Part shown: piece after piece, positions 52,998 to 60,828 of the stretch
Layout of the letters: every line of letters starts with the position of its first letter
Position numbering within the stretch: position 1 is the stretch's first letter
Assembly: GCF_000739015.1 (NCBI RefSeq)
Contig: NZ_JPUG01000065.1
Coordinates: 1-64,000, forward strand
Direction: 5' to 3'
Source of the DNA: Microvirga sp. BSC39
GTDB lineage: Bacteria; Pseudomonadota; Alphaproteobacteria; Rhizobiales; Beijerinckiaceae
DNA: 64,000 nucleotides
Translations under genes and position numbers: made by a program
The notes under the pieces: model-generated
Told to the model about the DNA's origin: nothing
Databases searched by the model: none
Seen by the model: the letters and a program-made list of their open reading frames with translations, nothing else

Positions 52998-53009
52998 GAT
53001 CCAGCCTTC

Positions 53010-53033
53010 GGGAGAGGGGTGATCCCCTCTCCC
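53010..53033 (+). terminator. Hairpin after the binding protein gene
   Basis: Perfect 10-bp stem gggagagggg / cccctctccc with a 4-nt loop, 12 bp past the stop, and no T-run. Such hairpins after binding protein genes usually stabilise the upstream message or partly stop transcription before the lactonase gene. Confidence 0.65.
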
Positions 53034-53073
53034 GCTCCCCATGCAGCCACCCTCCGCCGATTGCAGGTGAAAG

Positions 53074-53910
53074 ATGAGCCATCCCCCGCGCATCGACTCT
53101 CATATGCATGTCTGGCAGCTGTCGCGCGGGGACTACGGCTGGCTGACCCCTGACCTTCCTGTCATCTACCGCGACTTCACGGTTGAGGACGTCCGAGCAT
53201 CCTGGGAACAGGCTGGCATCGATTACGCGATCCTGGTTCAGGCGGCTCCCACCCTTGACGAAACACGCTATCTTCTATCGGTCGCGGAGAGCGAGCCTAG
53301 GATCAAAGGCGTTGTCGGCTGGGTCGACATGCTGGCACCTGATGCTGTGGACCAGCTTGAACGCTTGGCATCCAACAAGCTGCTTCGGGGTATCCGCCCC
53401 ATGCTGCAGGACATCCCGGACGATGGCTGGATGCTCACGGCCGAGTTGACTCCCGTCTACAGGGCACTTGTCGATCTCGGCCTGTGCTTCGATGCGCTTG
53501 TCCTCCCGCAACACCTGCCCAATCTCCTGCGGCTGATCGAGCGCCACCCGGATTTGAGGATTGTCATCGACCATGGCGCCAAGCCGCCGATCGGTGAGCA
53601 CCTGGGCTCCTGGCAGAGGGATCTGGCCCAGCTGGCCGATATCCCTCATGTGCATTGCAAATTGTCCGGCCTTGTGACCGAGTGCCGAGGGCAGACATCA
53701 AAAGCGGCTCTCAAGCCTGTCTCCCAAGCGCTTCTCGCTCTGTTTGGGCCAGAGCGGCTGATGTTCGGCAGCGACTGGCCAGTTTGCACCTTGCGCAGCA
53801 GCTATGTTCAATGGTGGCAATTGGCGCAGGAACTCACCACCCATCTGCCTCCGGAGCACAAGAGCGCCGTTTTTGGAGGCACCGCTCAACGATTCTACGG
53901 ATTGCCTTGA
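53074..53910 (+). CDS. Amidohydrolase-family sugar lactonase (L-fuconolactonase-like)
   Basis: TIM-barrel metal hydrolase of the COG3618/PDC lactonase group, 278 aa. Metal and catalytic residues: RIDSHMHVWQLSRGDYGWL (HxH), LVQAAPTLDETRYLLSVAE, IVIDHGAKPPIG (His), VHCKLSGLVTE, and LMFGSDWPVC (Asp). Homologues next to fucose dehydrogenases hydrolyse L-fuconolactone. Start fixed by CAGGTGA. It is the last gene of the rightward sugar operon and ends near a large inverted repeat. Confidence 0.9.
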   Translation: MSHPPRIDSHMHVWQLSRGDYGWLTPDLPVIYRDFTVEDVRASWEQAGIDYAILVQAAPTLDETRYLLSVAESEPRIKGVVGWVDMLAPDAVDQLERLASNKLLRGIRPMLQDIPDDGWMLTAELTPVYRALVDLGLCFDALVLPQHLPNLLRLIERHPDLRIVIDHGAKPPIGEHLGSWQRDLAQLADIPHVHCKLSGLVTECRGQTSKAALKPVSQALLALFGPERLMFGSDWPVCTLRSSYVQWWQLAQELTTHLPPEHKSAVFGGTAQRFYGLP

Positions 53911-53920
53911 AGGCTGAACC

Positions 53921-53964
53921 CGGGCTCTGACATACGCCATCAGCTTATCGTATGTCAGAGCCCG
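53921..53964. terminator. Large inverted repeat between convergent operons
   Basis: Perfect 16-bp arms cgggctctgacatacg / cgtatgtcagagcccg with a 12-nt loop, 10 bp past the lactonase stop. The right arm contains the stop codon of quiC (53955-53957). It probably ends transcription from both sides, although neither side has a long T-run. Confidence 0.7.
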
Positions 53965-55841
53965 GAGGGTGTTGCTTCTACAGCGAGACGCGTCTGGGAT
54001 GCAAGGCGGATGGGAGCATTCGCGGCGCCGTAACCCCGGTAATCCCGTCGTTCCACGATCTCGAAGAAGAACCCGCTTTCCAGGGTTTTTGTATAAGCCT
54101 GGAAATACTCGGCTCCGCCCTCCCGATCATACAGGATGTTGTTGGCGCGCAGCCGCTCCACATCCTCGGCAGAGAGATCAGTTCTCACCTCGAGATCATC
54201 GTAATAGTTCTCCGGGATCGGCAGAAGATCGACACCTCGCTCCTTGAGGCGCTCGACGGTGCTGTAGATATTCTCGGTCGCAAGCGCGATGTGCTGGATG
54301 CCCGACCCGAAGAGCTCATTCAGAAACCGTGACGACAGGGTGCGCTGGCTTTGGGAGGAATTGAGGATCAGGCGAAGGGAGCCGTCATGGGTCTCTATGG
54401 CCTGACTTTGCACCACTCCGCCAGGGTCGATCACCGCCTGAACCGGCGTTTTCCGAACATCAAGAAGGGATGTGTAGAACAAGAGCCAGGTCAGCATCTC
54501 CTCATAATGCATCGACTGGGAAACATGGTCGACCGACGTCAGCCCGGCACCGACATAGTCGTCTGCAGCGACTGGCTCGAAATCGACCTCCCATAGTCGG
54601 TCCAGCCCCGACTTCTGATCGACGAAGTACAGAAGGCTGCCGCCAAGACCGCGAACGGCCGGTATGTTCATCTCGCCCGGCCCCACCGGCTGCTGAAAGG
54701 GCTGATCGAGGAGCGTGCCGGCGCGGTCGACAGTCCCTGGCGCATCATCGACACGCAGAGCCAAGGCGCAGATGGCGGTGCCATGCGTGATGTTGAAGGA
54801 ATGGGCGAAGCCTTTCTTGTCGGCATTCACGACAACGTTGATGTCGCCCTGCCGCCAGCGGGTCACCGCCTTCGAGCGGTGAAGGCCTGCTTTCTGAAAG
54901 CCGAGACCGCTTAAGGTATGCTCCAATCCAACGGCGCTCCGCTCGTCCACGGCGAATTCGACGAACTCGACACCGGAGCAAAGGGCCTTGGGCGGGAGAG
55001 CGTCGACATCGGGAAGAGCCGCGCCTGTGCGCCGACGGAGTTCGTCGAGCATGCCGATCAGGGAGCGTTGACCATCAACGGCGACGCTGCGCGTGGAACC
55101 CGCCCGGAAGCGGTCGTTGAAGATTTCGAGGGACAGGAGCCCGTCGAATCCTGTCGCATGAAGCGCGTCCATGAAATCCTCGATGGGCAGGTCGCCCTGT
55201 CCCGGAAAGCAGCGGTAATGCCGGCTCCAGGACAGGTAGTCCATGTCGAGTTTCGGCGCATCGGCCATCTGCACGAGGAAGATCTTGTCCGGCGGGATGG
55301 ATCGGATCGCCGAAAGGCCCGTTCCCCGTGCCAGCACATGGAAGGAGTCGAGCACCAGTCCGACAGCCGGATGGTTCGCACGCCGCACGACTTCCCATGA
55401 ATCGCGATAATCGTGGATGTGCCGCCCCCAGGAGAGCGCCTCGAAGGCCACGCGCAAGCCCCGCCTGGCGGCACGTTCGCCAAGTTCATGGAAATCCGCA
55501 GCGGCGCGCTCGATCCCGCCGAGCGAGTCCGGGGAGACATTGCTGCACACCATCAGGAGGTCGCAGCCGAGTTCCTGCATAACATCGAACTTGCGCTCGG
55601 CGCGGGCGAATACCTTCGAGCGCTGCGGCTCGGGCATGCCTTCGAAGTCACGGAACGGCTGGAAGGTGATCGTCTCGAGCCCGAGCCCTTCGATCATGCG
55701 CCGGGCATCCGCCGGGGTGCCGTTGAAGGAGAGAAGATCGTTCTCGAAGATCTCCACGCCCTTGAACTGCGCGGCCGCGATGGCCTCAATCTTCTCGGTC
55801 AGGGTGCCGCTCAGGCAGACGGTGGCGATGGCGGTGCGCAT
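53955..55841 (-). CDS. quiC: Fused 3-dehydroshikimate dehydratase (QuiC type)
   Basis: 628-aa two-part protein. The N-terminal half (1 to about 270) is a sugar isomerase/AP endonuclease-2 TIM barrel (AIAAAQFKGVEIFENDLLSF, VAFEALSWGRHIHDY, VGLVLDSFHVLARGTG, LVQMADAPK) where 3-dehydroshikimate is converted to protocatechuate. The C-terminal half (about 285-600) resembles 4-hydroxyphenylpyruvate dioxygenase, with metal ligands in TSVDHVSQSMHYEEML, SGIQHIALATENIYSTVERL and SGFFFEIVERRDYRGYG. This fusion is the known QuiC layout of Pseudomonas and relatives. AroQ-, AroE- and TRAP-like genes nearby fit quinate/shikimate use. Its stop lies within the large inverted repeat. Confidence 0.92.
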   Translation of the reverse strand: MRTAIATVCLSGTLTEKIEAIAAAQFKGVEIFENDLLSFNGTPADARRMIEGLGLETITFQPFRDFEGMPEPQRSKVFARAERKFDVMQELGCDLLMVCSNVSPDSLGGIERAAADFHELGERAARRGLRVAFEALSWGRHIHDYRDSWEVVRRANHPAVGLVLDSFHVLARGTGLSAIRSIPPDKIFLVQMADAPKLDMDYLSWSRHYRCFPGQGDLPIEDFMDALHATGFDGLLSLEIFNDRFRAGSTRSVAVDGQRSLIGMLDELRRRTGAALPDVDALPPKALCSGVEFVEFAVDERSAVGLEHTLSGLGFQKAGLHRSKAVTRWRQGDINVVVNADKKGFAHSFNITHGTAICALALRVDDAPGTVDRAGTLLDQPFQQPVGPGEMNIPAVRGLGGSLLYFVDQKSGLDRLWEVDFEPVAADDYVGAGLTSVDHVSQSMHYEEMLTWLLFYTSLLDVRKTPVQAVIDPGGVVQSQAIETHDGSLRLILNSSQSQRTLSSRFLNELFGSGIQHIALATENIYSTVERLKERGVDLLPIPENYYDDLEVRTDLSAEDVERLRANNILYDREGGAEYFQAYTKTLESGFFFEIVERRDYRGYGAANAPIRLASQTRLAVEATPSGL

Positions 55842-55907
55842 GCTCGTCGGTCCGTTTCCTCGGTTGTGGTCGGGAGCCTGTGCCGATCCGGCCGGCTCCT
55901 TCTCGTG

Positions 55908-56588
55908 TCAGCTGATGGTTCCGGTCGCCAGCGCATGCTCGACGCCCCCGGCTACGTGGCGCCTCAGCACCTCGCAGGCGCGCGCGGCGTCTCGCGCCAG
56001 GGCGCATTCCAGAAGCTCGGCATGTTCACTGGCGGCAATGTCGCCGCGATAGCTCAGGGCAATCATCTGATAGCGCAGATACTTGTCGAAGACCGCCGCA
56101 TGGTTGTCGATCAGCATCGCCGACCCGCAGGCGGAGATGAGTGCCTGATGGAACTGCCAGTCGTAGCGCTTCCATTCCTCGGTATGGGATCTGTCCCCTT
56201 GGGCCATCCGCTCTTCCATTCGGGCGAGCCGGTGGTGGGCGGCCACGACACGACCTTCCCATTCCATGTCGCCGGCCCGGAACGACTGCTCCAGAGCCCG
56301 GCATTCGAGAAGCTGCCGCAGCGCGGCGATCTCCCTCAGGTTCGCAATCGACACGGGAGCTACCTCGAAGCCCTTCTGGCCCTCGGCCACCACGAGCCGC
56401 TCGGACTGAAGGCGGTTCAGGATCTCGCGAAGCGTGCTGACGCTGGCGCCGTAATCCGCCTTGAGGCGTTCAAGCTTCAGCTTCTTGCCGGGCGCCAAGC
56501 GGCCGAACACGATATCGGACCGGATCTTCTGGTAGGCACTTTCCCCGACTGTGCCGGATTGCGGGATCGCGAGCGTATCGTCTGTCAT
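55908..56588 (-). CDS. GntR family regulator, FCD type (regulator 1)
   Basis: 226 aa. Winged helix (about 18-82): SAYQKIRSDIVFGRLAPGKK, LKLERLKADYGASVSTLREI, LNRLQSERLVVAEGQKGFEV. The FCD ligand domain (about 90-220) has the metal-binding Asp and His residues (RYDWQFHQALISACGS, YRGDIAASEHAELLECALAR, EVLRRHVAGGVE). It starts inside the stop of regulator 2 (ATGA overlap), so both are made from one message. It lies 66 bp upstream of quiC on the same strand and may belong to that operon. Confidence 0.92.
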   Translation of the reverse strand: MTDDTLAIPQSGTVGESAYQKIRSDIVFGRLAPGKKLKLERLKADYGASVSTLREILNRLQSERLVVAEGQKGFEVAPVSIANLREIAALRQLLECRALEQSFRAGDMEWEGRVVAAHHRLARMEERMAQGDRSHTEEWKRYDWQFHQALISACGSAMLIDNHAAVFDKYLRYQMIALSYRGDIAASEHAELLECALARDAARACEVLRRHVAGGVEHALATGTIS

Positions 56589-57253
56589 GTCAGCGCCCCG
56601 CTCTCCAGCGTGTAGGCCACGCATCCGTTCACATGCTGTGTGAGCACCGTGCAGGCTTTCTCGGCATTGCGCGTCAGGGCGCAATCGAGCAACGTTCGGT
56701 GCTCCTCCGCGGCGATCTCCCCACGGAAGACGACAGCCACCATCTGGTAGCGCAGATACTGGTCGAAGACGCCGCCATAGAGGTCGAGCAGAGTCTGTGA
56801 GCCGCAGGCCTCGATCAGGGTCTGATGGAACTCACGGTCGTAGCGCTTCCAGAGCTCCATTCCTTTTTGGTCCCCGGCCAGCATCCGCCGCTCCATGAAG
56901 GCAAGCTTGTGATGAGCAGCCACGACCCGGCTTTCCCACTCCAGATCGCCAGCCGTGAAGGACAGGGGCAGCGCGTAGGTCTCAAGCAGCAGCCGCATCG
57001 CCGCGACATCCTCGAAACCCGCCGGAGAGACGGGCGCGACCCGAAAACCCCGTTGGCCCTCGGCGATGACCAGTCCCTCCGAAGAGAGCCGACTCAGGAT
57101 TTCCCGCAGGGTGCTGACGCTTGCTCCATAGGCTTCAGCGAGCCGGTCGAGCCGCAGGCGCAGCCCGGGGGCCAAGCGCCCGAAGACGACGTCGCCCCGG
57201 ATGCGGTCATAGGCACGATCCGCAATGGATGTGGCCATCAATTCGATGCTCAT
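56585..57253 (-). CDS. GntR family regulator, FCD type (regulator 2)
   Basis: 222 aa and closely similar to regulator 1 (by eye about 70% identity in the DNA-binding half: YDRIRGDVVFGRLAPGLRLR, YGASVSTLREILSRLSSEGL, VIAEGQRGFRVAPVS). The FCD domain has the expected RYDREFHQTLIEACGSQTLL, FRGEIAAEEHRTLLDCALTR and VLTQHVNGCV. The pair clearly arose by tandem duplication. ATG at 57253 is preferred, with GAAGG upstream; the frame runs on to 57331. It diverges from the TRAP transporter operon across a palindromic candidate operator. Confidence 0.92.
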   Translation of the reverse strand: MSIELMATSIADRAYDRIRGDVVFGRLAPGLRLRLDRLAEAYGASVSTLREILSRLSSEGLVIAEGQRGFRVAPVSPAGFEDVAAMRLLLETYALPLSFTAGDLEWESRVVAAHHKLAFMERRMLAGDQKGMELWKRYDREFHQTLIEACGSQTLLDLYGGVFDQYLRYQMVAVVFRGEIAAEEHRTLLDCALTRNAEKACTVLTQHVNGCVAYTLESGALT

Positions 57254-57328
57254 CGGGCTTTTGCCTTCTCCTGAGCCAGCATGGAGACCCCTCCAGGAAC
57301 GCTCTACCCCTTCAGATAGAGGCAGAAG

Positions 57329-57356
57329 CATATGTTAGAATGCAAAATATCATATG
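57329..57356. promoter_or_regulatory. Candidate GntR operator
   Basis: A 28-bp AT-rich interrupted palindrome with CATATG at both ends, TA steps at matching inner positions and TGCA at the centre. It lies between the divergent regulator and TRAP transporter genes, about 75 bp before the regulator 2 start and 95 bp before dctP. GntR/FCD proteins bind such short AT-rich dyads. Function is inferred from position and symmetry. Confidence 0.6.
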
Positions 57357-57449
57357 ATTTCAGTAATGCCTATTGATTTTGCAAAAATCGGAGCGGATAG
57401 TGCCCTCAAGACGCAGGGTCATGCGCAGCAATTTGAAGGAGAGGAAACC

Positions 57450-58442
57450 ATGGGATTTGATATCAATCGGCGTGTCCTGATGGCTGCGGGTGCAGCCCTT
57501 CTGACGTGGGGCACGGCTGGCCCGGCCGCCGCACAAGCTCCCACGAACCTGAGATTTTCGGCCGTGTTCTCGGAGCAGGACATCCGGGCGAACATGATGA
57601 AGCAGTTCGGTGAGGAGGTGAAAGCCCAGGGCTTCCACCTTCAGCCTTATTATGGCGGCACCCTGTTCAAGCAGGGCACCGAGCTTGTTGCCATGCAGCG
57701 CGGCAACCTCGAGATGGGCAACATCGCCCCGCAGGACATCTCGAACCAGATTCCGGAATGGTCCATCGTCACCTCGGCTTATCTGTTCCGTGATGCGGAC
57801 CACCTGAAGAAGGTGTTTGCCAGCGATGTGGGCCAACAGCTGAAGAAGATGGCCTCGGAGAAGCTCGGCATCCACATCCTCGGCCCCACCTATTTCGGCG
57901 CCCGCCACGTGGGCCTGAAGCCCAACAAGAAGATCAACAAGCCTGAGGATCTGGCCGGCATCAAGCTGCGCATGCCGGGCGGCGATGCCTGGCAGTTCCT
58001 CGGACAGTCCCTAGGTGCGAACCCCACGCCGATGGCCTACGCGGAGGTCTATACGGGACTGCAGACCGGTGCCATCGACGGGCAGGACAACCCGCTGCCG
58101 AACGTGCAGAACATGAAGTTCTATGAGGTGATGTCGCAGATCGCCCTCACCTCCCACCTCGTCGGCTTCGATCTTCTGGCCGTATCCAACAAGGTATGGG
58201 ATTCCCTCTCGCCGGAGAAGAAGGCAACCTTCCAGGCCGCCGCCGACAAGGCGATCGAGTGGAGCACGCAGGAGCACCTGAAGCAGGAGGCACAGCTCGC
58301 AACCTCGTTCAAGGAGCGAGGGCTCGAGGTCTATACTCCCGACCTGAAGGCCTTCCGCGACTTCGCGCAGAAAAAGTATCTGGCCTCCGATCTCGCAAAG
58401 AACTGGCCGGCGGGCATGCTGGACAAGATCAACGCGATGTAA
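57450..58442 (+). CDS. TRAP transporter substrate-binding protein (DctP)
   Basis: 330-aa periplasmic binding protein. Signal peptide with twin Arg-like start (MGFDINRRVLMAAGAALLTW), cleavage near AAAQA. DctP marks include GGTLFKQGTELVAMQRGNLE, IHILGPTYFGARHVGLKP, LAGIKLRMPGGDAWQFLG with the conserved Arg that binds the substrate carboxylate, and EVYTGLQTGAIDGQDNPLPN. AAGGAGAGG precedes the ATG at 57450. Neighbours indicate quinate or shikimate as the carried acid. Confidence 0.93.
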   Translation: MGFDINRRVLMAAGAALLTWGTAGPAAAQAPTNLRFSAVFSEQDIRANMMKQFGEEVKAQGFHLQPYYGGTLFKQGTELVAMQRGNLEMGNIAPQDISNQIPEWSIVTSAYLFRDADHLKKVFASDVGQQLKKMASEKLGIHILGPTYFGARHVGLKPNKKINKPEDLAGIKLRMPGGDAWQFLGQSLGANPTPMAYAEVYTGLQTGAIDGQDNPLPNVQNMKFYEVMSQIALTSHLVGFDLLAVSNKVWDSLSPEKKATFQAAADKAIEWSTQEHLKQEAQLATSFKERGLEVYTPDLKAFRDFAQKKYLASDLAKNWPAGMLDKINAM

Positions 58443-58528
58443 GGTGAATGCCTCGGGCGCCGGGCGCATCATCCCGGCGGCCCTCTTTTCATGGACGCTC
58501 TTTGCCTTCTCGCGAAGGAACACCTTTC

Positions 58529-59047
58529 ATGACCCCGTCATTGCGGACAATCGGCTCCTGGCTCGCGCGTCGCGCGGAGAATGTTGCGGCCGTCATGCTG
58601 GGCACGATGTTCCTGGCTTTCCTCCTGCAGATCGTCTTTCGGTATGTTCTGGGCCTCCCGATCGGCTGGACGCACGAAATCAGCGTGATCCTCTGGATCT
58701 GGCTCGTGCTGTGGGGCGCCTCGTTCGTCATCACGGAACGCGAGGAGATCCGCTTCGACATCATCTACGGAGCCGTGGGGCCCGGTCCTCGCCGCGTGAT
58801 GATGCTGATCACCGCCGTGGTGCTGATCGCGCTCTATTCGCTCTCGTTTCCGGCGGTCCTCGACTACGTAACCTTCATGAAGGTGGAGAAGACGAGCTAT
58901 CTCAAGATCCGCTTCGACTGGCTGTTCTCGATCTACATCGTGTTCGCCGCAGCCACGATCATCCGCTACATCTGGCTCGCCTGGCAGGCGCTCCGAGGCG
59001 TTGAACCGGACGAGTTCGATCCCACCAAGGCGAGTTCCGGCGTATGA
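58529..59047 (+). CDS. TRAP transporter small permease (DctQ)
   Basis: 172 aa with four membrane helices (about 15-38, 50-68, 88-110, 128-150). DctQ marks: FLLQIVFRYVLGLPIGWTHE, then ISVILWIWLVLWGASFVITE and REEIRFDIIYGAV. Its ATG has GAAGGA 8 nt before. The stop overlaps the dctM start by 4 bp (ATGA). Confidence 0.92.
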   Translation: MTPSLRTIGSWLARRAENVAAVMLGTMFLAFLLQIVFRYVLGLPIGWTHEISVILWIWLVLWGASFVITEREEIRFDIIYGAVGPGPRRVMMLITAVVLIALYSLSFPAVLDYVTFMKVEKTSYLKIRFDWLFSIYIVFAAATIIRYIWLAWQALRGVEPDEFDPTKASSGV

Positions 59048-60345
59048 ACCTGACAAGCCCCTTTTCGCTCGCCCTCGTCGCCATCACGGTGCTCGCCTTC
59101 CTCGGGCTGCCCATCGGCCATTCGATGATCGCGGGCTCCATCCTCTACCTGCTGCTTGCAGGATTGGACATGGGAACCGCCGCCGAGCAACTGCTCAACG
59201 GCATGTATTCCAACTACATCATCCTGTCGGTGCCCCTGTTCATCCTGGCGGCGGAATTCATGAACATCGGCAGCATGACCGATCGGCTCATGACCTTCTG
59301 CAATGCCCTGGTGGGGCGGTTCCGCGGCGGTCTCGCCCAGGTCAATATCCTGCAGAGCATCATCTTCGCCGGCATGTCCGGCTCGGCCATCGCAGATGCC
59401 GCCGGCACAGGGCGCATGATGCAGGCCATGATGACCCGCGACGGGCGCTATACGCGGAGCTACGCGGCGGCCACGACTGCCGTCTCGTCCGTGATCGGGC
59501 CGATCATCCCGCCGTCCATACCGATGGTGCTCTATGCCCTCGTGTCCGACGCGTCCATCGGCTTCCTGTTTCTCGGCGGCGTCATCCCGGGGCTGCTGAT
59601 GGCGCTGGGCCAGATGATCATCGTGGCCATCACGGCGCGCCGCAGGAACTTCCCTGTCGAGAAGCCGGTGCCCCTGCGCAAGCTGCCGCGGATCACCTGG
59701 AACGCCTTTCCCTCCCTGATGATGCCGGTCGTTCTGCTCGGCGGCATCTACAGCGGCGTGATGACCCCTACCGAAGCCGCCGCCGTGGCAGCGGCCTATG
59801 CCCTTCTCATCTCGGCCGGACTTTACCGCAGCGTGAGTTGGCGCAGCTTCTACAAATCGCTTGCGATCAGCGCTCGTACGAGCGTGTCGATCGGCATGCT
59901 GATCGCGGGCTCGCTCGTGTTCAACTATGTCGTCACCGTGGAGAACATTCCGGAAAGCGTGAAGACCCTGCTCGCAAGCTGGGACCTGTCACCGGTCGGC
60001 TTTCTGATCTTCGTCAATGTCCTGCTGCTTCTCTTAGGGTGTGTGCTGGAGGGAACGGCGATCCTGCTCATCGTGGTTCCGGTGTTTATACCGACAGCGC
60101 AGGCCCTTGGCATCGACCTCGTGCATTTCGGCGTGGTGGTCGTCATCAACATCATGATCGGGCTGATTACGCCGCCCTACGGGCTGCTGCTGTTCATCAT
60201 GACGAACATCTCAGGGGCACCGCTGCGCGCCATCGTAAGGGACGTGATGCCGTTCCTCTTTGCGATGCTGGCCGCTCTGGCGATCCTGACCTTCGTGCCC
60301 GAAACCGTCCTCTGGCTGCCCCGCCTTTTCGGCTACCAAGGATGA
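59044..60345 (+). CDS. TRAP transporter large permease (DctM)
   Basis: 433 aa with about twelve helices. DctM marks: FLGLPIGHSMIAGSILYLLL, PLFILAAEFMNIGSMTDRLM, QSIIFAGMSGSAIADAAGTG, AATTAVSSVIGPIIPPSIPM, GVMTPTEAAAVAAAYALLIS and VVVINIMIGLITPPYGLLLF. Works with DctP and DctQ using a sodium gradient. The AroQ-like gene follows 28 bp later. Confidence 0.95.
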   Translation: MNLTSPFSLALVAITVLAFLGLPIGHSMIAGSILYLLLAGLDMGTAAEQLLNGMYSNYIILSVPLFILAAEFMNIGSMTDRLMTFCNALVGRFRGGLAQVNILQSIIFAGMSGSAIADAAGTGRMMQAMMTRDGRYTRSYAAATTAVSSVIGPIIPPSIPMVLYALVSDASIGFLFLGGVIPGLLMALGQMIIVAITARRRNFPVEKPVPLRKLPRITWNAFPSLMMPVVLLGGIYSGVMTPTEAAAVAAAYALLISAGLYRSVSWRSFYKSLAISARTSVSIGMLIAGSLVFNYVVTVENIPESVKTLLASWDLSPVGFLIFVNVLLLLLGCVLEGTAILLIVVPVFIPTAQALGIDLVHFGVVVVINIMIGLITPPYGLLLFIMTNISGAPLRAIVRDVMPFLFAMLAALAILTFVPETVLWLPRLFGYQG

Positions 60346-60373
60346 GCCTGCTCCCCTTCAGAGACAGATATCA

Positions 60374-60823
60374 ATGAGCAAGCCGATCTACATTCTCAAC
60401 GGGCCCAATCTCAACCGCCTCGGAACACGCGAACCCGAGATCTACGGGCGAACGACTTTGGCCGGAGTGGAGGCCATGTGCCGGGAGGCCGCCCCGGATC
60501 ATCCCATCGTCTTCCGTCAGTCGAACCGGGAGTACGAGATCATCGAATGGGTGCACGAGGCCATCGACGAGGGCAGCGGCATCATCATCAACCCGGCCGC
60601 GTTCACCTTCACCTCCATGGCCATCATGGATGCCCTGAAGATGTTTTCAGGCCCCCTTATCGAACTGCACATTTCGAACATCCACAAGCGTGAGCAGATC
60701 TATCACAAGTCCTACGTCTCCCCGGTAGCGACTGCGGTCATCGCAGGCCTTGGCACCAGGGGCTACCCAATTGCGGTAGGAGCCATGCTCGACATGATCG
60801 GCACCCTTCCGGCGAAGGCTTGA
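60374..60823 (+). CDS. aroQ: Type II 3-dehydroquinate dehydratase-like protein (AroQ-like), altered active site
   Basis: 149 aa, the normal length. Family text is clear: YILNGPNLNRLGTREPEIYG with Arg19 and catalytic Tyr24, FRQSNREYEIIEW, and IELHISNIHKRE with His99. Two residues differ from the family: where AroQ has THTS with an active-site His, this reads AAFTFTSMAIMDAL with Phe79, and where AroQ has an Arg in FR(R/H)HS this reads IYHKS with Tyr110 (these correspond to His81 and Arg112 of the mycobacterial enzyme, if aligned without gaps). It may be a divergent catabolic dehydratase or have another role. It is between TRAP and aroE genes in the quinate operon. Confidence 0.85.
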   Translation: MSKPIYILNGPNLNRLGTREPEIYGRTTLAGVEAMCREAAPDHPIVFRQSNREYEIIEWVHEAIDEGSGIIINPAAFTFTSMAIMDALKMFSGPLIELHISNIHKREQIYHKSYVSPVATAVIAGLGTRGYPIAVGAMLDMIGTLPAKA

Positions 60824-60828
60824 AACCC

